A stretch of 64,000 nucleotides of DNA, from positions 44,881-108,880 of IMG/VR virus record IMGVR_UViG_3300002835_000063, one strand, 5' to 3'. The DNA is from a virus. Positions 8,919-17,873 of the stretch are shown here, piece after piece (the stretch's first letter is position 1; each line of letters opens with the position of its first letter). The position numbers and the translations under genes were made by a program. A model generated the notes under the pieces. The model saw only the letters and a list, made by a program, of their open reading frames with translations. It was not told where the DNA came from and made no database searches.

Positions 8919-9698
8919 ATGCATTTAGCCCAGAAACTACACGAAGAAGTTTATCTATACGAGGATGTAATTAGTGATCCCAAAAAACTTATTGATTTAA
9001 TTGAAGAATTAGATGAAGACGAAACTGTCCAAAGCGTAATTCCAGAATGGGGCTTTTGGTTTTCAAACAGCCGTGACGGTCACAGTTTCGGCAGTAAAAA
9101 AGATTTTAATCCAGAAGCCTTAGATCAACTAGACTCATCTAGAAAAGAAGATGTTGAGTTTATAGTAAAAGAAATTCAGAGTGGTGTAAAAAATGTTGCA
9201 GAATCCTACTACAAAGATAGAGGACTAGAGGGTCAACCACAAATATCTCCGTTTGTTGGAATTATGAAGTACCGCCCAGGCTGCGAAATGGGCGCACACT
9301 TTGACGCTCAGGCCGGAGATAGAAGTTTAAAGTATTCGATTGTGATGTATTTAAATGACGACTATGAGGGCGGAGAGATCTCCTTTATTATTAGACCATA
9401 TGATTTAAGAAACCCAAAAAATTTCCACCTTCAACCATCAACCGATGCTGACGACCCCAAAAATAAAGATCTCACAGACTTTACGCTAAAACCAAAAGCT
9501 GGATCAGCATTAATTTTTCCCTCTACTCATCCGTATAAGCACCAAGTTCACATAATTAAGGGTGGAGATAAGTATATTTTCCCTGGTTTTGTTTTTCAAG
9601 ATGATTTTGATCCAAATGATCCAGCTTCTAGAGAAAAATACAATGCCGGATCTCTATACGAAAAGCCAACCGAAGACGTTTATTTCGACGAAGACTAA
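8919..9698 (+). CDS. 2OG-Fe(II) oxygenase, prolyl-4-hydroxylase-like (array member 4)
   Basis: 259 residues. The metal motif is H127-F-D129, followed by VMYLNDDYEGGEISF. A roughly 30-residue insert (about 160-187) lies between the two halves of the core. The distal ligand is H208 and the anchor is K218 (GGDKYIF). AAGGAT lies upstream of the ATG. The triad is complete. The insert distinguishes it from its paralogues and could shape substrate choice. Confidence 0.86.
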   Translation: MHLAQKLHEEVYLYEDVISDPKKLIDLIEELDEDETVQSVIPEWGFWFSNSRDGHSFGSKKDFNPEALDQLDSSRKEDVEFIVKEIQSGVKNVAESYYKDRGLEGQPQISPFVGIMKYRPGCEMGAHFDAQAGDRSLKYSIVMYLNDDYEGGEISFIIRPYDLRNPKNFHLQPSTDADDPKNKDLTDFTLKPKAGSALIFPSTHPYKHQVHIIKGGDKYIFPGFVFQDDFDPNDPASREKYNAGSLYEKPTEDVYFDED

Positions 9699-9702
9699 TA
9701 AA

Positions 9703-10317
9703 ATGTATGAGGCCATTTCGCCAAAAGTTCTATACTTTAAAAATTTTTATAAAGACACAGAAAAGTTTTTAGAGGCTATAGAAAGCTCCCCACCCTGGGA
9801 ACCATGGAATTCTCGGGGTGGCCAAAATATTTTTACTTACGGAGTATTAAAAACATTTCATACCCAAGAATACAAACAAATAGCAGATATTAATCAAAAA
9901 AATTCTAGTAAATTTATTATTAATGCCATGAAAAAAATAAATTTAGTCTGCGGATCAGAGTATTTAAAACATTTTCAATGCTCGGACAATGAATTAAGTA
10001 GATTAAAAAAGTCCATTTTAACGGATAAAATAATTATTGGCGTAAAAAAATATTTTGAGGGGGGGACCACCCTAGGCCCACACCCAGACGCGGACCTACA
10101 ATCATCAAAAGATGAAATAAGCATAACTTTTTATCCAAACGATAATTATGAGGGCGGAGAATTAAATTTTCCCGATTTGGGGCTAACAATTAAACCAGAG
10201 GCCGGAAGTGTGGTCATATACCCATCAAAATATTTACATGAATCTTTCCCCGTTCCCACGGGAGAAAAGTTGGTGTCTAATCACGTATACATTGGACTGG
10301 AAAAAATATGGAAATAA
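9703..10317 (+). CDS. 2OG-Fe(II) oxygenase, prolyl-4-hydroxylase-like (array member 5)
   Basis: 204 residues from the ATG at 9703. The frame is open back to 9562, but that part lies inside the previous gene and lacks family similarity, so the later start is chosen. The metal motif is H127-P-D129, then FYPNDNYEGGELNFP, distal H179 and K189 (TGEKLVS). It is very AT-rich compared with the fibre genes. It overlaps the next gene by 10 nt. Confidence 0.82.
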   Translation: MYEAISPKVLYFKNFYKDTEKFLEAIESSPPWEPWNSRGGQNIFTYGVLKTFHTQEYKQIADINQKNSSKFIINAMKKINLVCGSEYLKHFQCSDNELSRLKKSILTDKIIIGVKKYFEGGTTLGPHPDADLQSSKDEISITFYPNDNYEGGELNFPDLGLTIKPEAGSVVIYPSKYLHESFPVPTGEKLVSNHVYIGLEKIWK

Positions 10318-10964
10318 AATATGAAATACCTTACGAGAATATTGTTTATTTTCCAGAAATTGTTCCGGACGTAGATAACATAATTTCTTCAATAGAGTCC
10401 ACAAATAGTCTAGCTATAACTAAATGGGAAATTTGGAATGCTTATGGAGAATCAGACGGGGATCCATATGGCGAAGTAAAATACATGAGCAAACATCTTT
10501 TAGATGCAGAGACTAACCAAAAAACTGTAGAAACCTCAAAATATATAATTTCTACGCTAATAAGTTCAATGTCATTAGCAGCCGAAACTTACGCAAAAAT
10601 ATATAACATTGATTCTAACCTTTTGCAGTATGCAATTGATGCATTAAATATGCCTGGCACAAAATATGGAATAAACAAATATTTTGAGAATCAATACATG
10701 GGACCACACGTTGACTGGAATGAGTACAACTCCGACATTACTTATACCATTGTTGTTTACTTGAACGATGATTACGAAGGCGGGGAGCTATTTTTTGTGG
10801 ATCCGGACATAAACATAAAAATAAAACCTAAAAAGGGAAGCATAGTAATGTTTCCATCTGTCCTGCCATATCTGCATCAATCCTGTGAGATTACTAAGGG
10901 AAGAAAAATGCTGATAACTCATCACTGGAAAAATGATTCACTATCAAGAAACAGGACTTACTAA
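10308..10964 (+). CDS. 2OG-Fe(II) oxygenase, prolyl-4-hydroxylase-like (array member 6)
   Basis: 218 residues. The metal motif is H134-V-D136, followed by VVYLNDDYEGGELFF. The distal ligand is H190 (YLHQSCEITKGRK) and the 2-oxoglutarate anchor is R199 or K200. It overlaps both neighbours by a few bases, which indicates a tightly coupled operon. Core intact. Confidence 0.85.
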   Translation: MEIKYEIPYENIVYFPEIVPDVDNIISSIESTNSLAITKWEIWNAYGESDGDPYGEVKYMSKHLLDAETNQKTVETSKYIISTLISSMSLAAETYAKIYNIDSNLLQYAIDALNMPGTKYGINKYFENQYMGPHVDWNEYNSDITYTIVVYLNDDYEGGELFFVDPDINIKIKPKKGSIVMFPSVLPYLHQSCEITKGRKMLITHHWKNDSLSRNRTY

Positions 10965-11818
10965 TGTCAATTAATGTAAATCTTATTGAAGTTTTTTCTA
11001 AAGAAGATCTCTATTCTAGACTAAACGAAATTTTAGATGTTCAAACTAAAAATTCCATTGTTGGGATTAGAGGAGTTAGGCTTACTGAAGAAGAGCAGCT
11101 ACAGCTAGCCAGAGATCTCGGAGACATAGCTGGCTGGTTCCCAAACAACACCGACAAATTTAATCACAAATATATTGAAAATCACTCTGCCAACCCATCG
11201 GTGGGAGCCTCTTCAAATAACGAATTAATTTTAAGCTGGCACCTAGAGCGCGTCGATTATGACGAATATCTTTTGTTGGTGGCTGGCGTTTGGAACATGA
11301 GACTTTTTAATTGTGATCCAGAATCGGGTAAAACATATTTTATAGATTCCAGAAAAGTGTTCCAAAAAATTTACAATGAAGATGAAAAGAATTTTTTGCG
11401 AGGCTGCAAAGCCTACTGGACAGAACAAACGCCAAGCGGCAATACACGCACTAATTATGTAAAGATTGTTCAGCCCCATTGGAAGACCGAAGAAGAACAA
11501 ATTAGAGTTGAGCTACACCATATGGCTGCAATTAAATTGTACAAAATAAACGATAATGACCCAACTTCAGAAGAAGCGGCCGCCTTTGAGTCATTAATGA
11601 AAAGATTTTCTCAAGAAATAGCAAACAACGAAGATTTAAGAATAATTCACAAATGGAAAGAGGGAGACATCCTCATTCCAGATCTTTTCTCTCTAGCGCA
11701 CGCCGTCACGGGCGGATTTGACCCCAAAGACAGAGAGTTTACCGGATACTGGTGCTATACGGCGTCTCCCTCTAGTGTTGGAGAAGACAATGTCCCGCCA
11801 TCTTGGAGGGGTGAATAA
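10964..11818 (+). CDS. TauD/TfdA-like 2OG-Fe(II) dioxygenase
   Basis: 284 residues, unlike the other array members in lacking the NDDYEGGE signature. WHLE at 92-95 gives an H93-x-E95 metal motif, the acidic variant known in some members of this superfamily. H246 (SLAHAVTGGF) is the distal ligand and R257 (DREFTGYW) the 2-oxoglutarate anchor. IVGIRGVRLTEEEQLQLAR near the N-terminus fits the TauD fold. The family oxidises small molecules or free amino acids more often than peptides. Substrate unknown. Confidence 0.75.
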   Translation: MSINVNLIEVFSKEDLYSRLNEILDVQTKNSIVGIRGVRLTEEEQLQLARDLGDIAGWFPNNTDKFNHKYIENHSANPSVGASSNNELILSWHLERVDYDEYLLLVAGVWNMRLFNCDPESGKTYFIDSRKVFQKIYNEDEKNFLRGCKAYWTEQTPSGNTRTNYVKIVQPHWKTEEEQIRVELHHMAAIKLYKINDNDPTSEEAAAFESLMKRFSQEIANNEDLRIIHKWKEGDILIPDLFSLAHAVTGGFDPKDREFTGYWCYTASPSSVGEDNVPPSWRGE

Positions 11819-11820
11819 GC

Positions 11821-12291
11821 TTGAACGATTTAAATCCAACAAATGAAGTATATGTAAATCAATACAAAGAAGCTGTAAAACAAAATAAAGCAAATTCTTA
11901 TATGCTCACTATTGCCAGAGACGGCGAATCACCAGTCAGGTCAATTTATTTTTATGATAATGCAGTAGACGCCACTATTGGATATGAAGCATACCAAGAC
12001 TGGGGATTTGCTAAAGACTATCTAACGGTGGAGCTATATGAGCCAACTGGAAGGGTTCACAGCAAAGTTTTGCGCAGGCCTCGCGGTGGAGAGTGCACTT
12101 TTGAGCGGGCACAGTACTACCAAATTTCTGACATAATAAACGCCGTTAAGCCAAAAGTAGACGAGGAAGCATTCAACTACCTAGCCTACGAGTTTGCTAA
12201 GCTATTCTCGAAGGACAACCAAAGGTTTAATCCAGAGCGATTTTTAGAGACGCTGGGATATACAGGAGAAATAAATGACAGATCTGTCTAA
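11821..12291 (+). CDS. Hypothetical protein in oxygenase operon
   Basis: 156 residues from a TTG start directly after the TauD-like gene. It is rich in Y, E and K with no recognised domain or membrane segment. A CTFERAQYYQISDIINAV stretch looks helical. It overlaps the next oxygenase by 17 nt, so it is likely coupled with it. I do not recognise it. Confidence 0.6.
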   Translation: MNDLNPTNEVYVNQYKEAVKQNKANSYMLTIARDGESPVRSIYFYDNAVDATIGYEAYQDWGFAKDYLTVELYEPTGRVHSKVLRRPRGGECTFERAQYYQISDIINAVKPKVDEEAFNYLAYEFAKLFSKDNQRFNPERFLETLGYTGEINDRSV

Positions 12292-13009
12292 GATCGAGAC
12301 TACCCCGACAGAGTTTGGCGATAAGGGATTTATCAAAGAAGATATTGTTTTTTACAATAATTTTCTAACCCAAGAAGAGTGTGAGACCCTGGTTAGAGTA
12401 TTCGAGGACGAAGAGCAACCCTGGAGCATGTCAGCTTTTTTTGAGTCGTACGGCATGAGTATTATGCCAGAAGACCCGATTTTAGAGCGATACGGGTTAC
12501 CTAGAGATTACTTTGGGAAACTAGCAGATAGGCTACATAAGGTAGTAGAAGATGCCCACGAGCGTCCAGTAAAATCAGTTTCGTCTCATGCCCAGAAGTG
12601 GCAAATAGGGGCGTTTGCTCCATTTCATTCAGACAACACCGACATGGATGGAAACCCGTCTGCCTGGGAGAAAAGCAAACTTGTCTGCCTCTTGTACATA
12701 AATGACGACTATGAGGGCGGAGAGCTAGACTTTAGGGATCACGATATCTCGATCAAACCGGTGGCGGGCCAGTTAATTACTTTCCCCGGCGGATTTAATA
12801 ACATCCACCAAGTGTTGCCAGTGAGGGGCTCTACGAGACATACCATTGGAGCTTTCTGGGATTATGCCGAATCGGTCTACTCCGAAGAGCGCATGAAGCA
12901 ATGGGAAGATGAAATCCAAAAGGTCCGAGAAGAGCAAAAAGTCATGCAGGACGAGTGGAAAGAAATGGTTGCCAAGGGGGTCCACCCCACGGATCCGGGC
13001 GCTCAATAG
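12275..13009 (+). CDS. 2OG-Fe(II) oxygenase, prolyl-4-hydroxylase-like (array member 7)
   Basis: 244 residues; AGGAG lies 8 nt before the ATG, inside the previous gene. The metal motif is H118-S-D120, then LYINDDYEGGELDF, distal H178 and R188 (GSTRHT). A charged C-terminal helix (about 198-235, EERMKQWEDEIQKVREEQ) extends past the catalytic fold and is probably a coiled coil. Last oxygenase of the array, placed just before the collagen-like fibre block. Confidence 0.87.
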   Translation: MTDLSKIETTPTEFGDKGFIKEDIVFYNNFLTQEECETLVRVFEDEEQPWSMSAFFESYGMSIMPEDPILERYGLPRDYFGKLADRLHKVVEDAHERPVKSVSSHAQKWQIGAFAPFHSDNTDMDGNPSAWEKSKLVCLLYINDDYEGGELDFRDHDISIKPVAGQLITFPGGFNNIHQVLPVRGSTRHTIGAFWDYAESVYSEERMKQWEDEIQKVREEQKVMQDEWKEMVAKGVHPTDPGAQ

Positions 13010-13027
13010 TCAATTTAGCCAAACTGC

Positions 13028-13035
13028 GGTAAAAT
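13028..13035 (+). promoter_or_regulatory. Candidate late promoter element GGTAAAAT
   Basis: GGTAAAATTGTAAG lies 39 nt before the ATG at 13074, in the 64-nt gap between the oxygenase and collagen-fibre blocks. TAGTCA sits 17 nt upstream as a weak -35 candidate (4 of 6 matches to TTGACA). Confidence 0.45.
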
Positions 13036-13073
13036 TGTAAGGACTAGTCTAATCCCCTGTTAGGACTTTCCGC

Positions 13074-13451
13074 ATGAGTCATTTGCGTGGCAATATCCAT
13101 GATCTAATCACAGATCAGGGATCTACTGTACACCAGGTATTTACTATCAAAAACTCGGCTCGTCGGATAATCCCCCTAACCGGGTATTCGGCTCGTATGC
13201 AAGTCAGACGTTGGGACGTGGAAACCAGGGATCCCGTCCTAACAACTATCGCTGAATATACAACTGCAAACGGATATCTAACCGTCAACGGTGCCGCGGG
13301 AACCGTGACTCTTCTTATTCCGCCCGCCGATATGGCAGCATACGAGCCAGGTTCTTATGTTTACGACATCGAGGTCGAGACAGCAAATGCTGGAGATACC
13401 ACTCGGATCATCCAGGGAAAATTTATTGTGAGAGCTGAGGTAACCAAGTAG
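13074..13451 (+). CDS. Baseplate/fibre adaptor-like protein (BppU N-terminal-like)
   Basis: 125 residues. The pattern [46 protein letters not shown] and [12 protein letters not shown] is typical of the small beta-sandwich of phage upper baseplate or fibre-attachment proteins. It is the first gene of the collagen-fibre block, and its TAG stop overlaps the GTG start of the next gene. It probably anchors or joins the long fibre to the tail; this is inferred from family and position. Confidence 0.65.
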   Translation: MSHLRGNIHDLITDQGSTVHQVFTIKNSARRIIPLTGYSARMQVRRWDVETRDPVLTTIAEYTTANGYLTVNGAAGTVTLLIPPADMAAYEPGSYVYDIEVETANAGDTTRIIQGKFIVRAEVTK

Positions 13452-15862
13452 TGGTACTCTCTGACAATTTTGCATATGTAGACGTTAAAGGTCCTGGACC
13501 TCAAGGACCTGCAGGACCAACAGGACCTGCAGGACCAGCAGGTGGACCAACTGGACCCACAGGTGTCACGGGACCGACAGGTGCAACGGGACCATCTGTT
13601 ACAGGTCCAACAGGTCCTACTGGACCTACTGGAAACTTAGGTCCTACGGGCCCAACAGGTCCTCAGGGTATTGCAGGTTTGTCAGTCACCGGTGCAACTG
13701 GTGCAACTGGAGCAACTGGTGCAGCCGGTGCTACAGGACCAACTGGAGCACAGGGTATTGCAGGTTTATCAATTACTGGACCAACTGGTGCTGCAGGCGT
13801 TGCAGGTCCAACAGGACCAACCGGTGCAACTGGTGCAGCAGGTTCTGATGGACTAAGCATTACTGGACCAACTGGACCAACTGGTGCTGCAGGCGTTGCA
13901 GGTCCAACAGGACCTACTGGGTCGCAAGGTATTGCTGGTTTATCAATTACTGGACCTACCGGTGCGCAAGGAAACGTGGGCCCAACTGGTGCAACAGGAC
14001 CTACTGGGTCGCAAGGTATTGCTGGTTTATCAATTACTGGACCTACCGGTGCTCTTGGTCCCACTGGTCCCACTGGCCCTACGGGCCCAACTGGCGCAGA
14101 CAGCATGGTTACAGGTCCGACTGGTCCTACAGGACCCACAGGTCCTACCGGAGCAACTGGAGCAACTGGTGCAGACAGCATGGTTACAGGTCCGACTGGT
14201 CCTACAGGACCCACAGGTCCTACCGGAGCAACTGGAGCAACTGGTGCAGACAGCATGGTTACAGGTCCGACTGGTCCAACCGGTGCAACTGGACCTCAAG
14301 GAATATCACTAGAGCTAATTGGATCAGTAGAGAATATAATTGATCTACCGCCCAGTGCAAATATTAACGAAGCATATATTGTCCAAGCCGATGGAAATCT
14401 TTATGTGTGGGACGGCGCTCAATGGGTAGATGTTGGCCAAATTGTTGGACCCATTGGACCGACTGGCCCAACTGGCCCAACGGGAGCAACTGGACCTCAG
14501 GGCAATCAGGGCATCCAAGGTGTTCAAGGCGACACCGGACCCATTGGACCGACAGGCGCAACTGGCCCAGAAGGAAATTATTATGTTGGAGATAATCCTC
14601 CACTAACTCCTACAGAGGGCGATGGTTGGTTCAACACTTCTACAACAAAATTCTTTATTTACTACGACAATTTTTGGATTGAAGTTGCCACCACCGAGCG
14701 AGGCCCAACTGGAGCGACTGGAGATACAGGGCCAGCTGGACCAACAGGTTCCACCGGAGCGACTGGAGATACGGGACCTCAAGGTATTCAGGGTGTAACT
14801 GGACCTACCGGAGCGACTGGAGATACGGGACCTCAAGGTATTCAGGGTGTAACTGGACCTACCGGAGCGACTGGAGATACGGGAGCTACGGGCCCTACCG
14901 GAGCGACTGGAGATACGGGAGCTACGGGCCCTACCGGAGCTGATGCACTGTGGAATTTCACTGGACCATATCAAATAGGGTCTTCTTATGCAGTGGGCGA
15001 TGTTGCTACCTATGGTGGACAGACTTGGTATCGCATAGACGCAAATGGTGGAAACACCGGAGACACCCCATCAGAGGGAACATTCTGGACATTGATAGCG
15101 CAAGCAGGAGCTATCGGCGACACAGGCCCTACTGGAGCGACTGGAGACACTGGACCTCAAGGTATTCAGGGTGTAACTGGACCTACCGGAGCGACTGGAG
15201 ACACTGGACCCCAAGGGCCAACTGGACCAACGGGTGACACAGGCCCGACGGGCCCGACGGGATTGGGTATTCCACTGGGTGGCGACACCGGTCAAATTTT
15301 GGCAAAAGACTCTCCAGCCGATGGCGACTATGTTTGGGTTGACAACTATGCTGATTGGACTGCTGTTGTTAAGCACGAAGTTAGAGCAGAGCAAGTATTA
15401 ACAAAAGGTCAAGCTGTCTATGTTAGCTCTTCTGATGGCACCAACATGCGAGTCTCTAAATCGTCTAATGCTACAGAATCAGCATCAAGCAAAACCCTGG
15501 GAATTATTGCTCAGAATTTGGCAGTAAACGGTCAAGGCTTCGTAATAACAGAGGGCCTTCTAGCTGGTCTAAACACATCGACCGCTACAACTGGAGATCC
15601 AATTTGGCTTGGAACTGATGGAAACTTAATTTTTGGCTTAGCAAACAAGCCATCAGCTCCAGCTCATTTAGTTTATTTAGGTGTCGTAACTAGAGTAAAT
15701 CTTAACAATGGTGAGATATTTGTTAAGGTTCAAAATGGATTTGAACTGCAAGAACTTCACAATGTAAAAATTAACGGCATCCAAGGCGGCGATATTTTGT
15801 CTTACAATGCAATTAGCCAGCTTTGGGAAAATATTCATGTTGTTGACGGAGGTACGCCATAA
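13451..15862 (+). CDS. Collagen-like tail fibre, large
   Basis: 803 residues from a GTG start. Long Gly-X-Y tracts (mostly [12 protein letters not shown]) run from about residue 14 to 285 and in further blocks to about 600. Globular modules interrupt them. One is an [20 protein letters not shown] module, one a [20 protein letters not shown] module. Another is [15 protein letters not shown]...W, which resembles small carbohydrate-binding modules. The C-terminal about 200 residues ([20 protein letters not shown] onward) form a beta-rich tip. It would form a collagen triple helix. Threonine dominates the Y position, as in glycosylated collagen-like proteins such as BclA. Confidence 0.85.
14096..14277 (+). 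repeat. 75-nt near-perfect tandem repeat in collagen-like gene
   Basis: The unit beginning GCAGACAGCATGG starts at 14096, 14171 and 14246. It encodes ADSMVTG followed by GPT/GAT triplets (25 residues). The first two units are essentially identical in DNA, indicating recent duplication. The third diverges after about 14277. Confidence 0.85.
14757..14937 (+). repeat. 54-nt and 36-nt tandem repeats in collagen-like gene
   Basis: Units encoding [18 protein letters not shown] (54 nt) are followed by shorter [12 protein letters not shown] units (36 nt). They are nearly identical at the DNA level, and the 54-nt version appears again around 15135-15200. This pattern points to slippage-driven fibre length change. 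Confidence 0.75.
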
Positions 15863-16662
15863 TGGCTATTGATTTTCCAAATAGTCCGTCTATAGGACAA
15901 CAAGTTTCTGCAAATGGCACCATCTGGGAGTGGGATGGAATTGCTTGGGTTGTAATTGGGACACCTGTTTCCATTGGCCCAACTGGACCAATCGGGCCAA
16001 CTGGACCGCAAGGCAGCCAAGGAATTACTGGTCCAACAGGAAGCACTGGTCCAACAGGCGCTGACAGCACAGTACCGGGACCAACCGGACCAACTGGACC
16101 CCAAGGAGATACGGGTCCAACAGGCATTCAAGGAAACGTGGGTCCTACCGGACCACAGGGAATTCAAGGCCCAACCGGAGCAGTTGGTTCCCAGGGTGTG
16201 CAGGGTGCAACAGGTCCAACTGGACATCAAGGTGATACAGGACCAACTGGCGCAACAGGAGACACTGGACCTCAAGGAAACATCGGAGACACAGGGCCTG
16301 CAGGACCGACTGGAGCAACTGGAGACACAGGGCCTGCAGGACCGACTGGAGCAACTGGTGCAACTGGTGCAACTGGACCTACAGGAGCAGATGGAACATT
16401 CTTAGTTTCAAGCTCAGTGCCGCCAACCCCCACCGAGGGTCAAATTTGGTTTAATTCAGTTGAAGGTAAATTATTAATTTTCTATGACGGTTTTTGGGTA
16501 GAAACAATTGTCGGTGAGGTTGGAGCGACAGGACCAACCGGTCCAGCGGGGAGCTCTACTTTGTATACTCCAACAACACCATTAGATTGGGTCACCACCC
16601 CAAATACTATCTCTGAAGCATTAGATCAACTTGCTAGTAGAATAAAAGCACTAGAACCGTAG
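15862..16662 (+). CDS. Collagen-like fibre protein, medium
   Basis: 266 residues; the ATG overlaps the previous stop (TAATG). The N-terminal module (1-33, [23 protein letters not shown]) is a small beta-domain seen at the start of phage fibre proteins. About residues 37-176 are Gly-X-Y triplets rich in GPT and GAT. Then comes [20 protein letters not shown], the same module type as in the gene at 13451, and a C-terminal helix ([15 protein letters not shown]) suited to trimerisation. Likely a fibre subunit or a partner of its neighbour. Confidence 0.8.
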   Translation: MAIDFPNSPSIGQQVSANGTIWEWDGIAWVVIGTPVSIGPTGPIGPTGPQGSQGITGPTGSTGPTGADSTVPGPTGPTGPQGDTGPTGIQGNVGPTGPQGIQGPTGAVGSQGVQGATGPTGHQGDTGPTGATGDTGPQGNIGDTGPAGPTGATGDTGPAGPTGATGATGATGPTGADGTFLVSSSVPPTPTEGQIWFNSVEGKLLIFYDGFWVETIVGEVGATGPTGPAGSSTLYTPTTPLDWVTTPNTISEALDQLASRIKALEP

Positions 16663-16673
16663 GATAAACATAA

Positions 16674-17855
16674 ATGGCTATTTTAAATTTTCCCGACAAT
16701 CCGTTGGTAGGGGATACTTTTGAAGCATCCTCTCAGGGGGGTATTTTTGCTAATAGTACTTCAACTTGGACTTGGACTGGAACCTACTGGGAGGCAGAAT
16801 CTACCGAACTAATCGTCGGTCCCACGGGCCCTACAGGGGCTACCGGAGCAACTGGGCCCCAGGGTACAAGTATTAACTTTAAAGGTTCTGTAAATACTTT
16901 TAACGATTTACCACTAAGTAATAACATTGTAAACGATGCCTACATAAATCACGAAGACGGGGATCTCTATGTTTGGGATGGAAGCGTTTGGGACAGTGTC
17001 GGTCAAATCGTTGGCCCCCAGGGAGCCACTGGACCCACTGGAGCGACTGGTCCTCAGGGCATACAAGGAGCTACAGGTGATCAGGGACAGCAGGGACCCA
17101 CTGGACCAACCGGGCCCCAAGGAACTCCAGGACTAGTTGGACCGACTGGTGCAACTGGTGCGCCTGGATTAGATGGTCTTTCCGGTCAATCAGGTTTAGA
17201 TGGTGCTACTGGACCCACTGGTCCCACCGGAGCCACTGGTCCTCAAGGAGATGTTGGACCCACCGGCCCCCAGGGATTGCAGGGACAGACCGGATATACC
17301 GGTCCCACCGGAGCCACTGGCGACACCGGTCCCATCGGCCCAACTGGTGCTGCAGGTACAAACGGATTAAATGGAGATACGGGCCCCACCGGTGCAACAG
17401 GGGCAACCGGCCCAACCGGCCCACAAGGTACAAACATTAATTTTATTGCAACAGTAGCCACAGTAGCAAACTTGCCAGGTTCAGCAAATCAGAATGATGC
17501 ATATATCGTTGAAGCTGATGGTGATTTGTATGTTTGGGACTCCCTAAATACCGAGTGGGATAACGTTGGACAAATTGTTGGTCCTCAGGGTCCTACTGGT
17601 GCCACAGGGCCGACTGGAGCTACGGGCAACACGGGAAGCTATACAGTATCAGCCCCTCTTTCATTAGTCGGTAGCAACATCAGCATTCAGAGTAATCCAA
17701 CGTTTACCGGAAATGTTTCAGCTACTTCATTCACCGGAAACTTAATTGGAACAGCTGACAATTCATTAAAAATTGAAGGCAGAAAAATTTATGTTCAGAG
17801 TTCTGCACCAACTTCCGGCATGTCAAATGGCGACATTTGGATTGACATTCCGTAA
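16674..17855 (+). CDS. Collagen-like fibre protein with two duplicated globular modules
   Basis: 393 residues. An N-terminal FPDNPLVGD...[10 protein letters not shown] module is followed by Gly-X-Y tracts. These are interrupted twice by an about 45-residue module ([10 protein letters not shown]...[18 protein letters not shown] and [10 protein letters not shown]...DLYVWD...DNVGQIVG). The module also occurs in the gene at 13451. The C-terminus, about 320-393, has [16 protein letters not shown], a fibre-tip pattern. Third of three collagen-like genes in a row, 11 nt after the second. Confidence 0.8.
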   Translation: MAILNFPDNPLVGDTFEASSQGGIFANSTSTWTWTGTYWEAESTELIVGPTGPTGATGATGPQGTSINFKGSVNTFNDLPLSNNIVNDAYINHEDGDLYVWDGSVWDSVGQIVGPQGATGPTGATGPQGIQGATGDQGQQGPTGPTGPQGTPGLVGPTGATGAPGLDGLSGQSGLDGATGPTGPTGATGPQGDVGPTGPQGLQGQTGYTGPTGATGDTGPIGPTGAAGTNGLNGDTGPTGATGATGPTGPQGTNINFIATVATVANLPGSANQNDAYIVEADGDLYVWDSLNTEWDNVGQIVGPQGPTGATGPTGATGNTGSYTVSAPLSLVGSNISIQSNPTFTGNVSATSFTGNLIGTADNSLKIEGRKIYVQSSAPTSGMSNGDIWIDIP

Positions 17856-17873
17856 AAATACCGAGGACTAATA

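Noticed and set aside
9562-9702. 47-residue N-terminal extension of oxygenase 5
   Set aside because: It lies inside the preceding gene, has a hydrophobic but family-unlike sequence, and the ATG at 9703 gives a length like its paralogues.
13663-14256. 197-codon minus-strand frame rich in VGPVGP
   Set aside because: It is the reverse complement of Gly-X-Y coding repeats, which keep stops out of the opposite strand. No start signal or family match.
13451-17855. Possible diversity-generating retroelement at the fibre genes
   Set aside because: No reverse transcriptase gene or template/variable repeat with A-specific changes was seen; variation fits tandem duplication.
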